Shown here: one piece after another, positions 48,416 to 57,647 of the stretch
How the letters are laid out: each line of letters starts with the position of its first letter
How positions within the stretch are numbered: position 1 is the stretch's first letter
Source: Ruminococcus sp. NK3A76
GTDB lineage: Bacteria; Bacillota; Clostridia; Oscillospirales; Ruminococcaceae
NCBI RefSeq assembly: GCF_000686125.1
Contig: NZ_JMMA01000002.1
Coordinates: forward strand, 1,240,001 to 1,304,000
Length of the DNA: 64,000 bases
Direction of reading: 5' to 3'
Notes under the pieces: model-generated
Told to the model about the DNA's origin: nothing
The model's database searches: none
What the model saw: only the letters and a program-made list of their open reading frames with translations
Program-made: the position numbers and the translations under genes

Positions 48416-49807
48416 ATGACAAAGGCAATGAAGTTTTTTAACAGCATCAAAGATAAAAGAGTGGCATTTATCGGCGTAGGCGTAAGCCACAATGACCTTA
48501 TCAAGCTCTTTCTTACAAAAGGTATCAAAGTAGTTATCTGTGATAAAAAGAGCGAAGACGAATTTGACGAGGCTCTTTACGAGGAATTCTCTGCAAAAGG
48601 TGCAGAATTCTCTCTCGGCGAGAACTATCTTGATGAGATATTCAACTGTGATATAGTTTACCGTACACCTGGCTTCTACTATAATAACGAAGTGCTTACA
48701 AAAGCAAGAGAAAAGGGCATTATCATTACCAGCGAGATGGAGACTTTCTTTGATATATGCCCCTGTAAGATATATGCTATGACAGGCTCTGACGGTAAGA
48801 CGACAACAACTACCCTTATCAGCGAGTTCTTGAAGGCTGAGGGCAACCGTGTACATATCGGCGGCAACATCGGCAAGGCACTTCTTCCGATAGTTGAGAC
48901 TATATCTGACACAGATGTTGCAGTTGTCGAGCTTTCGAGCTTCCAGCTTATTTCGATGCGTGAGTCGCCTGATGTTGCAGGTATTACAAATATCACTCCA
49001 AATCACCTTAACGTTCACGGTACTATGGAGGAGTATATCGAAGCTAAGACTAATATCTTAAGGCATCAGAATGCTTTTTCAAGGACTGTTCTTTCATATG
49101 ATAATCAGACAACAAAGGATCTTTCTCCGCTCGTAAGAGGCAGGCTCAGCTATTTCAGCAGATATGATAAGCCAGAGTGCGGTTCGTTCCTTCGTGAGGA
49201 CGGTATGCTTTGCTATAATGATTATGGCAAGGTGACTGAATTTGTGAATAAGAAGGATATCCGTATACCCGGTATGCACAATGTCGAGAATTTCCTTACA
49301 GCCATTGCTATGACATTTGGTGACGTATCTCCTGAGACTGTAGCAAAGGTCGCAAAGGAATTCGGTGGTGTTGAGCACAGAATAGAGTTTGTAAGAGAGC
49401 TTGACGGCGTAAGGTATTATAACGACTCTATCGCTTCAAGCCCTACAAGAGTTTTAGCAGGGCTGAGGAGCTTTGACCAGAAGCTCATACTCATTCAGGG
49501 CGGCTCTGACAAGGGCATATCCTTCGAGCCTATGGCAGACGAGATATGCCAAAAGTGCAAGATACTCATACTCATGGGTCAGACAAAGGAAAAGATAAAG
49601 GATGCTGTGATGTCATCTTCTCTTTATAAAGAAGGCTCTCCGAGGATCGTTATAGTAAACGATATGAAGGAGGCAGTTGAGACTGCTCACAAGCTCGCCG
49701 AAAGCGGTGATATCGTATCTCTATCACCTGCGTGCGCTAGCTTTGATATGTACAGAATGTTTGAGGAAAGAGGCTGTCACTTCAAGCAGCTCGTAAATGA
49801 ATTATAA
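48416..49807 (+). CDS. murD: UDP-N-acetylmuramoyl-L-alanine:D-glutamate ligase
   Basis: 463-residue Mur ligase that adds D-Glu to UDP-MurNAc-L-Ala. The ATP loop is TGSDGKTTTTT, followed by HIGGNIGKAL, and the central domain carries NITPNHLNVHG and EHRIEFV; the C-terminal domain binds glutamate (SDKGISFEP). Start uncertain: ATG 48416 is 11 bases after AGGAG, ATG 48407 only two bases after it. First gene of a tightly packed unit that runs without visible terminator to 61278. A large inverted repeat lies in its leader. Confidence 0.94.
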   Translation: MTKAMKFFNSIKDKRVAFIGVGVSHNDLIKLFLTKGIKVVICDKKSEDEFDEALYEEFSAKGAEFSLGENYLDEIFNCDIVYRTPGFYYNNEVLTKAREKGIIITSEMETFFDICPCKIYAMTGSDGKTTTTTLISEFLKAEGNRVHIGGNIGKALLPIVETISDTDVAVVELSSFQLISMRESPDVAGITNITPNHLNVHGTMEEYIEAKTNILRHQNAFSRTVLSYDNQTTKDLSPLVRGRLSYFSRYDKPECGSFLREDGMLCYNDYGKVTEFVNKKDIRIPGMHNVENFLTAIAMTFGDVSPETVAKVAKEFGGVEHRIEFVRELDGVRYYNDSIASSPTRVLAGLRSFDQKLILIQGGSDKGISFEPMADEICQKCKILILMGQTKEKIKDAVMSSSLYKEGSPRIVIVNDMKEAVETAHKLAESGDIVSLSPACASFDMYRMFEERGCHFKQLVNEL

Positions 49808-49819
49808 GGATAATCTGAT

Positions 49820-50836
49820 ATGGATACTTTTGATCTTTTAAACAAGCTGTGCCCTGCTTTCGGAGTTTCCGGCGAAGAAATGGAAGCTGCTGAGGCTGCC
49901 CTTGAACTTCTGTCGCCATACGGTGAGGGGTACTTCGATAAGAAAACAGGCAACGCAGTTTTCAGGCGAAAGGGTTTTGATGATACAAAGAAAACCGTTT
50001 TGCTCGATGCACATATTGATGAGATAGGCTTTATTGTTACATATATAACTGATGACGGCTTTTTGAAAGTGGCACCTGTCGGAGGTATAGACAGGCGTAT
50101 GCTGCTTGCGAGCGAAGTAACGGTTTTCGGGCGTGAGAAGATAAAGGGTGTTATCACATCAACACCTCCGCACCTTGAAGATGATAACAAAAAACTGCCT
50201 GAGGTGAGTGATATTTATATCGACACCGGCATGACAAGTGAACAGCTGAAAAACGTCGTTTCTCTCGGTGATAAGGTTTGCGTGGATAACGCTCCCGTAA
50301 AACTGCTTGGCAGCCGTGTCAGCGCAAAGGCTCTTGATGACAGATGCGGTGCTGCGGCACTTATAAAGACAATAGAGCTGCTTAAGGACAAGCCGTTTAG
50401 TGTAAATGTAGTGCTCCTGCTTTCCTCAAAAGAGGAGATAGGTGAAGTTGGCGCTAAGACAGGTGCTTTTGACATATCACCGGATATTGCGATAGCTGTC
50501 GATGTATCATTTGCATACACAATGGGCGAGGACAAAGAGGAATGCGGCGAGCTTTCCAAAGGCGCTATGATAGGCATTGCTCCCTCGCTTTCAAGAGAGC
50601 TTTCCGATAGCCTGATACAGTGTGCAAAGGATAAGAATATACCGTATCAGCTTGAGATAATGAACGGTAAAACAGGTACTAATGCTGACATGATAACTGT
50701 ATCCAAGGGTGGTGTCAAGACTGTCACAGTTTCGATACCTGAGAGATATATGCATACTCCTGCCGAGGTCGTTGACCTTGACGACATTGATAATACAGCT
50801 CTGCTGCTTGCAGAGTATATCGGAGGGCTTGAATAA
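49820..50836 (+). CDS. M42 family aminopeptidase (copy 1)
   Basis: 338-residue cobalt/zinc-dependent aminopeptidase of the M42 (PepA/FrvX/glucanase-like) family, which forms large tetrahedral assemblies in relatives. Metal and catalytic residues are in DAHIDEIGF, LDDRCGAA, SKEEIGEVGA and AVDVSFA, with a C-terminal His in YMHTPAE. Cuts N-terminal residues from short peptides. Twelve bases after murD; its stop shares a base with the start of the second M42 gene (TAATG). Confidence 0.92.
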   Translation: MDTFDLLNKLCPAFGVSGEEMEAAEAALELLSPYGEGYFDKKTGNAVFRRKGFDDTKKTVLLDAHIDEIGFIVTYITDDGFLKVAPVGGIDRRMLLASEVTVFGREKIKGVITSTPPHLEDDNKKLPEVSDIYIDTGMTSEQLKNVVSLGDKVCVDNAPVKLLGSRVSAKALDDRCGAAALIKTIELLKDKPFSVNVVLLLSSKEEIGEVGAKTGAFDISPDIAIAVDVSFAYTMGEDKEECGELSKGAMIGIAPSLSRELSDSLIQCAKDKNIPYQLEIMNGKTGTNADMITVSKGGVKTVTVSIPERYMHTPAEVVDLDDIDNTALLLAEYIGGLE

Positions 50837-51861
50837 TGGATATCATCACAGAACTTAAGACCCTTTGTAATATCAATGGCATATCCGGCGATGAGGGCGC
50901 TGTAAGAGAATACATAATATCGCAGATAGATGACTTATGTGAATACAGTGTCGATGCACTCGGAAACATAATTGCCTTTTGCAAGGGCAAAAATCAGACT
51001 GATAAAAAGCTCATGATATCAGCCCATATGGATGAAGTGGGCTTTATCGTGACATATATAACTGACAGCGGACTGATAAAATTCGCTCCTGTCGGTGGTA
51101 TTGACCCGAGGATAGTTTTCGGAAAACGTGTTGTTATCGGCAAAAACAAAGTCGCCGGAGTTGTCGGCGGCAAGGCTTTACATCATCTTGAAGGCGATGA
51201 AAAAAGCAAGGCCGTGCCTTTTGACAAGCTGTATATCGACATAGGAGCTGTCAACAAGGAACAGGCGCTTGAAGTAGTATCACCTGGTGACAGTGTTTGC
51301 TTTGATAACAGCTTTATCACCCTGGGCGACAATAAGCTCAAATCAAAAGCTATTGATGACCGTGCAGGCTGCGCTGTAATGCTTGATATGATAAGGCAGG
51401 GCGTTTTGTATGATACATACTTTACGTTTGTAGTGCAGGAGGAGATAGGGCTTCGTGGCTCGACTGCCGCTGCATACACTGTAGCTCCTGATTATGCGAT
51501 AGTGTTAGAATCAACTACCGCCGCTGACATACCTGCAAGCAGTGAGGATAAGCGTGTCTGCGAGCTTGATAAGGGTGCTGTTGTTTCATTTATGGACAGA
51601 AGCACTATGTATGACAAGGAGCTCTACAGGCTTGCATTTGATATCGGTGCTGAGAAAAACATACCTGTTCAGACAAAGACTATGGTCGCCGGCGGAAATG
51701 ATGCAGGGGCTATACATAAGTCGGGCAGCGGCGTAAGAACAGCTGCAATATCTGTGCCGTGCAGATATCTGCACAGCCCGTCATGCGTTATAAGCAAAAG
51801 CGACCTGATGAGTGTTAGAGCACTTGCAGGTGAGCTTTCAAAAAGGATATTTGAATTATGA
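50836..51861 (+). CDS. M42 family aminopeptidase (copy 2)
   Basis: 341-residue paralogue with the same site order: SAHMDEVGF, IDDRAGCA, VQEEIGLRGS and a C-terminal YLHSPS. Where copy 1 has Asp (AVDVSFA) this has Glu (VLESTTAAD); such Asp/Glu swaps occur in active M42 enzymes. The two probably differ in peptide preference or form one complex, as adjacent M42 pairs do in other Clostridia. Overlaps the next gene by four bases. Confidence 0.92.
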   Translation: MDIITELKTLCNINGISGDEGAVREYIISQIDDLCEYSVDALGNIIAFCKGKNQTDKKLMISAHMDEVGFIVTYITDSGLIKFAPVGGIDPRIVFGKRVVIGKNKVAGVVGGKALHHLEGDEKSKAVPFDKLYIDIGAVNKEQALEVVSPGDSVCFDNSFITLGDNKLKSKAIDDRAGCAVMLDMIRQGVLYDTYFTFVVQEEIGLRGSTAAAYTVAPDYAIVLESTTAADIPASSEDKRVCELDKGAVVSFMDRSTMYDKELYRLAFDIGAEKNIPVQTKTMVAGGNDAGAIHKSGSGVRTAAISVPCRYLHSPSCVISKSDLMSVRALAGELSKRIFEL

Positions 51862-52634
51862 TAACACAGATCACTACAATAGATCACCTGATACCTAAAA
51901 TGCGCAAGGATCACTATTCAAGGCGTATCCGCTCGCATTATCAGGCATACGGCGGAGAATATGATTTTTGCAGGTTTTTTCTTATCAAGAATGATGAGAA
52001 GGAGCTTGGGATAGTCGTTCTTTTTAACTCATCAATGCTCGCATCTACTCTTGAAGACTGCGTTTTATCTGATGATGAGATAGCTGAGCTTACTATGTTT
52101 ATTGCTATGAACAAGCCGCTTTCCTGTGAGCTTGAAAAGGTGTATGTCTCTGCTCTTTTAGAGGGGCTTCCGGAATACAAGACTGATAAGAGAACGCAGT
52201 TCCGCTTCAAGCCGAGAGGAGATATGCCCAGGCTCGATGTTGATGATGTTCCGTCACTTAATGACGTATATAAGATACTTGCATCGTCTTTCCCGGCTAT
52301 TGCTAACAGCTATGAACTGTGGCTGACTGATATGTCGCACAGGGTAAGGCGAGGGCTCGCACAGTCATTTTTGCTCGGTGATTATACAACAGCTACTATA
52401 CAATATATAATCGACAGAGTGGTGCTTGTCGGCCATGTTGCTACTATTCCTGAGGAGCGTGGCAAGCTGCACGCAAGAAAGCTGCTCTACTGGATAGGTG
52501 AGCGACTTTCAAAGGACGGTTTTGAGGTCATACTGTTTGCAAGACCTCACAGAGTATCATATTATAACGAGATAGGCTTTGAGCCTGTTGGCGTTGATCT
52601 TGTTTTAGAGAGGAAAAACGAAGGACATGAGTGA
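51858..52634 (+). CDS. GNAT-like acetyltransferase
   Basis: 258-residue protein. The C-terminal half (about 145-255) is a GNAT domain with VGHVATIPEERGKLHARKLL as the acetyl-CoA loop and YYNEIGFEPV as the last strand. The first half (about 1-140) is not clearly assigned and may be a degenerate second GNAT fold. Overlaps its neighbours on both sides (ATGA before, eight bases after), so it belongs firmly in the operon; role unknown. Confidence 0.82.
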   Translation: MITQITTIDHLIPKMRKDHYSRRIRSHYQAYGGEYDFCRFFLIKNDEKELGIVVLFNSSMLASTLEDCVLSDDEIAELTMFIAMNKPLSCELEKVYVSALLEGLPEYKTDKRTQFRFKPRGDMPRLDVDDVPSLNDVYKILASSFPAIANSYELWLTDMSHRVRRGLAQSFLLGDYTTATIQYIIDRVVLVGHVATIPEERGKLHARKLLYWIGERLSKDGFEVILFARPHRVSYYNEIGFEPVGVDLVLERKNEGHE

Positions 52635-53895
52635 TTTTTTTGATCTTGACAGCAGAATAGAAGCTCTTGCAGAACAGGCCGAGAATGAGTGCTCGGACAG
52701 CTTCCGTGAAATAGAAAGAATAGCACAAAAAAACGGACAGAAAGTGCTTTCTGCTTTTATAAACAACAAAGTCAGCGATGTATGCCTTAAGGGCACAACG
52801 GGCTATGGCTATGATGATATGGGTCGTGAGACTATAGATAGGGTCTATGCTCAGGTGCTCGGCGGCGAAGATGCTCTCGTCCGCCATACATTTGCAAACG
52901 GCACACACGCTATATCTACTGCTCTTTTTGGCGTGCTTCGTCCCGGTGACACGCTGCTTGCCTGCACCGGAAAGCCTTATGACACGCTCGAAGAAGTCAT
53001 AGGTATCCGCTATAAGAAAGGCAATGGCTCGCTTCGTGACTTCGGTGTGCTGTATGATGAAGCACCTCTTACAGAGCAGGGGCTTCCTGACTATGAGCTT
53101 ATAGCTCAAAAGGCTAAAAATGCATCAGTTGCTCATATCCAGCGTTCAAGGGGCTATTCATTAAGGCCTTCATATGATATCGCTGTTATCGAAAAGATCA
53201 TAAATGCCGCAAGAAGCTCTAATCCGGATATAATAGTTCTTGTAGACAACTGCTACGGCGAGCTTGTCGAGGAACGTGAACCGCTTGCTGTTGGTGCAGA
53301 CCTTATCGTGGGTTCGCTTATCAAGAATCTTGGCGGCGGTATTGCATCTACAGGCGGCTATATCTGCGGAAAGAGCGAGCTTGTGAATAAGTGTGCTGAC
53401 AGGCTTTACTGCATAGGCATGGGCAAGGAGATAGGCGCTACACTGTCTATGAACAGGGAGATACTCATGGGTCTTTTCTTTGCACCTGAGGTGGTTGCAG
53501 CAGCACTTAAAACAAGCGTGTTTGCTTGCAGGCTATTTGAAAAGCTGGGCTTTGGCACATTGCCTAAAAGTACAGAAAAGCGTACAGATATAATTGCATC
53601 AGTCCTTCTTGAAAATGAAGAGAACCTTGTTGCTTTCTGTCAGGGTATACAGAAAGGCTCACCGGTTGATTCATATGTTACTCCCGAGGCGTGGGATATG
53701 CCCGGATATGACAGCAGAGTAATAATGGCTGCAGGCGCATTTACTATGGGCGCTTCAATTGAGCTTTCGGCAGATGCACCGATAAGAGAACCTTTTGCTG
53801 CATGGCTTCAGGGCGGTATAACATATCCGACCGGAAAAGCCGGAGTAATGATAGCAGCACAGAATATGCTCGATAAGGGATTAATAAAATTATAA
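52627..53895 (+). CDS. Methionine gamma-lyase family PLP protein
   Basis: 422-residue protein of the PF06838 group, often named aluminium resistance protein. PLP binding Lys is in GSLIKNLGGGIASTGG, with a preceding VDNCYGELVE that supplies the cofactor Asp. HTFANGTHAI resembles the start of the phosphate-binding region. Enzymatic function in vivo is unclear; a C-S lyase or sulfur amino acid role is assumed from the fold. It commonly lies near hprK or miaA in Firmicutes. Confidence 0.9.
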   Translation: MSDFFDLDSRIEALAEQAENECSDSFREIERIAQKNGQKVLSAFINNKVSDVCLKGTTGYGYDDMGRETIDRVYAQVLGGEDALVRHTFANGTHAISTALFGVLRPGDTLLACTGKPYDTLEEVIGIRYKKGNGSLRDFGVLYDEAPLTEQGLPDYELIAQKAKNASVAHIQRSRGYSLRPSYDIAVIEKIINAARSSNPDIIVLVDNCYGELVEEREPLAVGADLIVGSLIKNLGGGIASTGGYICGKSELVNKCADRLYCIGMGKEIGATLSMNREILMGLFFAPEVVAAALKTSVFACRLFEKLGFGTLPKSTEKRTDIIASVLLENEENLVAFCQGIQKGSPVDSYVTPEAWDMPGYDSRVIMAAGAFTMGASIELSADAPIREPFAAWLQGGITYPTGKAGVMIAAQNMLDKGLIKL

Positions 53896-53913
53896 TAAAG
53901 GGAGAAAGAAAAA

Positions 53914-54873
53914 ATGGCAGATATTTTCAGCGTATCAGTAAAAGAGATCGTTGACGAGCACAAGCTCGAGGTCATCTATGCACCCAAGGACATTTCGGAG
54001 ATACTTGTTTATGACAATGACTGTAACCGTCCTGGTCTTCAGCTTATGGGTTTCTATGAGTATTTTAATGCGGAGCGTATCCAGATCTGCGGCAATATGG
54101 AGTTTGCATACCTTGCATCACTTGATGAGGAGGTAAGAAGAGCCCGTATTGAAACACTGTTCAAGACTAAGATTCCGCTTTTTGTTGTTGCAAGAGGCCA
54201 TGAGCTTTATCCTGAGATGATAGAGCTTGCAAAGGAGTATGAGATACCGATCGTCAGAACTCCCGAGAGCACAACGACTTTTATAGCAGCACTTATTGCG
54301 TTCCTTAACCTGCGTCTTGCCCCGAGGATCACAAGACACGGCGTTCTGATAGAAGTCTATGGTGAAGGTGTGCTCATTGTCGGCGAGAGCGGTGTTGGTA
54401 AATCAGAGACCGCTATCGAGCTTGTCAAGCGTGGCCACAGGCTCGTTGCTGATGATGCCGTTGAGATAAGGCGTGTATCAAGCATTTCGCTTGTTGGTTC
54501 GTCGCCTGATAATATAAGACACTTCCTTGAACTGCGTGGTATCGGAATAATCAATATCCGCCGTCTGTTCGGTATAGGTTCTGTTAAGGTAACTGAAAAG
54601 ATAGACCTTATCGTAGAGCTTGAGCCCTGGGAGAAGGATAAGATATATGACCGTATGGGTATCGACAACGAGTATACAACTATCCTCGGCGTTAAGATAC
54701 CGAGCCTGACTATACCGATCAAGCCCGGCCGTAATCTTGCTGTTATCCTTGAAGTTGCAGCTATGAACAACAGACAGAAGAAAATGGGCTATAACGCTGC
54801 ACAGGATCTTCTTGATAATCTCGGCCTGCAAATGGACACAAAGGATAAAGTCAAGAACTGGGACAGCTTTTAA
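53914..54873 (+). CDS. hprK: HPr kinase/phosphorylase
   Basis: 319-residue bifunctional enzyme that phosphorylates or dephosphorylates Ser46 of HPr and so controls carbon catabolite repression. The N-terminal domain (1-130) is followed by the kinase core with Walker A GESGVGKSETA (about 156), DDAVEI and the signature LRGIGIINIRRLFG. GGAGAAAG precedes the ATG. HPr itself is not in the window. Confidence 0.96.
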   Translation: MADIFSVSVKEIVDEHKLEVIYAPKDISEILVYDNDCNRPGLQLMGFYEYFNAERIQICGNMEFAYLASLDEEVRRARIETLFKTKIPLFVVARGHELYPEMIELAKEYEIPIVRTPESTTTFIAALIAFLNLRLAPRITRHGVLIEVYGEGVLIVGESGVGKSETAIELVKRGHRLVADDAVEIRRVSSISLVGSSPDNIRHFLELRGIGIINIRRLFGIGSVKVTEKIDLIVELEPWEKDKIYDRMGIDNEYTTILGVKIPSLTIPIKPGRNLAVILEVAAMNNRQKKMGYNAAQDLLDNLGLQMDTKDKVKNWDSF

Positions 54874-54907
54874 TTGATAAGATCATAAGTAAGAGGTTTT
54901 ATTTTTG

Positions 54908-55831
54908 ATGAACGAAAAGTATTTTGATATAATTACACTTGCGCTTAAATATGACTGCGAGGTCAGAGAGCGTGAGCCGCTTTCTGCACACTGCACGTTC
55001 CGTGTCGGCGGTGACTGCGATGTGTTTATTGAGATGGCTTCAGCCGAGGCATTAAGTGAGCTCGTTCGGTATGCCAATTCGGAAGGTGTACGTTATTTTG
55101 TACTCGGAAACGGCTCTAATGTGCTTTTCTCTGACGAAGGCTTTGAGGGCGTTATCCTCCATGTCGGGCAGAAAATGAATAAGATCGAGCTCAGAGACGG
55201 AGACACGATATATGCACAGGCCGGAGCAAGCCTTACAAGAGTGTGCAGCTGCGCACTTGATAATTCGCTGACAGGCCTTGAATTTGCGTATGGTATACCG
55301 GGCTATGTAGGCGGTGCAGTGTTTATGAATGCAGGTGCTTACGGCGGCGAGATAAAGGATGTTATAGTTTCTGCCGATGCTATAACGCCAAATGGGGATA
55401 TAATAACAGTTCCTGTGGCTGATCTTGATCTGTCATACCGTCATTCAAGCCTTATGAATAACGGTTGTCTTGTTGTGTCTGCTTTATTCAAGTTAAGCAG
55501 CGGAGATAAGACCGAGATAAAAGCCAAAATGGATGAGCTTATGGGCAAGAGAAAGGTAAAGCAGCCTATCGAATATCCCTCCGCTGGCTCGACCTTCAAA
55601 AGGCCTGAGGGTCATTTTGCAGGCGCTCTTATCGAACAGAGCGGCTTGAAAGGCTACAGCGCAGGCGGTGCTTGCGTTTCTGAAAAGCACGCCGGATTTG
55701 TTATCAATAAAGGCGGCGCTTCTGCAAAGGATATAATGCAGGTCATCAAAGACGTACAGAGAATAGTCAAGGAGAAAACTGGTGTTACACTTGAACCCGA
55801 GGTGCGCCTTATCCCTGCAAGAGAGGACTGA
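54908..55831 (+). CDS. murB: UDP-N-acetylenolpyruvoylglucosamine reductase
   Basis: 307-residue FAD enzyme that reduces UDP-GlcNAc-enolpyruvate to UDP-MurNAc. FAD contacts are in TFRVGGDCD, GNGSNVL and GIPGYVGGAVFMNAGAYGG; the catalytic Ser is in SAGSTFK and the Glu in LEPEVRLI. PSAGSTFKRP marks the short (type II) form of Gram-positives. ATG 54908 is preferred over an adjacent TTG. With murD it makes this operon strongly envelope-related. Confidence 0.95.
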   Translation: MNEKYFDIITLALKYDCEVREREPLSAHCTFRVGGDCDVFIEMASAEALSELVRYANSEGVRYFVLGNGSNVLFSDEGFEGVILHVGQKMNKIELRDGDTIYAQAGASLTRVCSCALDNSLTGLEFAYGIPGYVGGAVFMNAGAYGGEIKDVIVSADAITPNGDIITVPVADLDLSYRHSSLMNNGCLVVSALFKLSSGDKTEIKAKMDELMGKRKVKQPIEYPSAGSTFKRPEGHFAGALIEQSGLKGYSAGGACVSEKHAGFVINKGGASAKDIMQVIKDVQRIVKEKTGVTLEPEVRLIPARED

Positions 55832-55836
55832 ATGTC

Positions 55837-56697
55837 ATGAAATTCGTTATAGTAACAGGTCTTTCCGGAAGCGGTAAATCAACAGCGGTTGATGTGCTGG
55901 AGGATATAGGCTATTATTGTATTGATAATATGCCTCCTGAGCTTATCGGCAAATTCGCTGAGGTAAGTGCCAAGGCCGGCAGCAAGCTTGAAAAGGTTGC
56001 TTTTGTTGCCGATATAAGAGGCGGAGATTTCTTCTTAAAGCTCGATGAGACTATTGCCCAGCTCCGTGCTGAGAATGAGGATATAAAGGTGCTGTTTCTT
56101 GATTCGACCGACGATGTTATCGTCAGAAGATATAAAGAAACAAGGCGTAAACACCCTCTCGATGAGGTAACAAACGGCAATATCAGAAAAGCTATCAGCA
56201 CTGAGCGCAAAATGCTTATCCCGATAAAGGAACAGGCAGACTTTTACATAGACACTTCGCTTACATCTACTTCTAAATTCAAGGAGCGTGTGTATTCGCT
56301 GTTTCTTGAATCAGGCGAGGATTTCTTAAGGATAGACGTATGCTCTTTTGGTTTTAAGTACGGTACTATGAACGAGGCCGACCTTATATTTGATGTAAGA
56401 TGCCTGCCTAATCCTTTCTATATCCCTGAGCTTAAAGAAAAGACGGGCCTTAATAAAGAAGTCTATGACTATGTGCTCAGCTTTAACGAGGCTAAAGAGC
56501 TTCTTAATAAGCTCGAAGACCTGCTTGATTTCCTTATCCCGCTTTATAAGAGAGAGGGCAAGAGCCAGCTTATAATCGCCTTCGGCTGTACCGGAGGCAA
56601 GCACAGAAGTGTTACCTACGCCGAAGCTATCGGCCGGTATCTTGAAAACAAGCTCGGCAGGATAAGGATAACTCACCGTGACATCGAAAAACATTAA
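55837..56697 (+). CDS. rapZ: RNase adapter RapZ / YvcJ-type nucleotide-binding protein
   Basis: 286-residue P-loop protein. Walker A is GLSGSGKST near the start, and the C-terminal domain has CTGGKHRSV, which binds amino-sugar phosphates in E. coli RapZ. In E. coli it steers RNase E to the GlmZ RNA to adjust glucosamine 6-phosphate; the Bacillus homologue YvcJ hydrolyses GTP and ATP and its role is less clear. Order hprK-murB-rapZ-whiA is a usual Clostridial arrangement. Five bases separate it from murB. Confidence 0.95.
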   Translation: MKFVIVTGLSGSGKSTAVDVLEDIGYYCIDNMPPELIGKFAEVSAKAGSKLEKVAFVADIRGGDFFLKLDETIAQLRAENEDIKVLFLDSTDDVIVRRYKETRRKHPLDEVTNGNIRKAISTERKMLIPIKEQADFYIDTSLTSTSKFKERVYSLFLESGEDFLRIDVCSFGFKYGTMNEADLIFDVRCLPNPFYIPELKEKTGLNKEVYDYVLSFNEAKELLNKLEDLLDFLIPLYKREGKSQLIIAFGCTGGKHRSVTYAEAIGRYLENKLGRIRITHRDIEKH

Positions 56698-56708
56698 GGA
56701 GTGATCTC

Positions 56709-57635
56709 GTGCACTCATTTTCCTATAATATAAAGGAAGAGATACTATCAGGTATCAATTCAAGAGACAAGGCTGATGCTGCGCTTCTTGGGCTGCTTAC
56801 CTTTGCAAATGCGCTTGATGACAAGCGTATAATGCTACTTACTGAGAATGAGCTCGTCAAGGATTTCTTCAAGAATAATGCCGAGCGTATCTGCGGCGAG
56901 GGCTGTGTAAGTGTCGAGCGAAGCTCAAAGCGCGGCGAGCAGACCCTTTATACTATCGACATCGTAGGCGATGATAACCGTATTGAACTTCTCAGCTACT
57001 TACAGATAGATTCAAGCAGACGGCTCGCCGAAGATGATCTTCCCAAGGATAATCTATGCCCCTATGTTATCGCAGGGGCTTTTCTTGCTTGCGGAAGCGT
57101 TAATAACCCCATGAAAAAATACCACCTTGAATTTGTTGTCCCGACACTTGATCTGTGCAATGATCTTGGCTTTCTGCTCGTTGAAAAGTACGGTATACTC
57201 TGTAAGCACGCCGAGCGTGGGCAGTCAAATATCGTTTATCTCAAAGAGAGCGAGAATATCATTGATATGCTTACCCTTATGGGCGCATCAAACGGCTCTA
57301 TCGAGCTTATGAACGTCAAGATAGAAAAGGATATGCGCAATAAGATAAACCGTGCAGTCAATTGTGACAATGCCAATATCGAAAAGGCACTCAGGGCTTC
57401 TGAAAGACAGATAAAGGATATTGAACTTATCGACAGCACAGTAGGCCTTTCTGCATTATCCGAAAGCCTCAGGGAGATAGCTCTGTTAAGATATGAGAAT
57501 CCCGACCTTAATCTTTCCCAGCTCGGCGAGCTTGTGACGCCTTCGATATCCCGCTCTGGCGTAAACCACCGCTTTCAGAAGATAGCAGCTCTGGCAGACG
57601 AGATACGAAGCAATAAAGGCACAGCGGCAAAATAA
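56709..57635 (+). CDS. whiA: WhiA sporulation-type DNA-binding regulator
   Basis: 308-residue protein combining a degenerate homing-endonuclease (LAGLIDADG-like) fold (about 1-210, with GAFLACGSVNNP) and a C-terminal helix-turn-helix (NLSQLGELVTPSISRSGVNHRFQKI). In Gram-positives it influences cell division and envelope genes; in actinobacteria it controls sporulation. Starts at GTG with AAGGAGT upstream. Eleven bases after rapZ, 12 before dnaE. Confidence 0.94.
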   Translation: MHSFSYNIKEEILSGINSRDKADAALLGLLTFANALDDKRIMLLTENELVKDFFKNNAERICGEGCVSVERSSKRGEQTLYTIDIVGDDNRIELLSYLQIDSSRRLAEDDLPKDNLCPYVIAGAFLACGSVNNPMKKYHLEFVVPTLDLCNDLGFLLVEKYGILCKHAERGQSNIVYLKESENIIDMLTLMGASNGSIELMNVKIEKDMRNKINRAVNCDNANIEKALRASERQIKDIELIDSTVGLSALSESLREIALLRYENPDLNLSQLGELVTPSISRSGVNHRFQKIAALADEIRSNKGTAAK

Positions 57636-57647
57636 AGGAGAAGACCC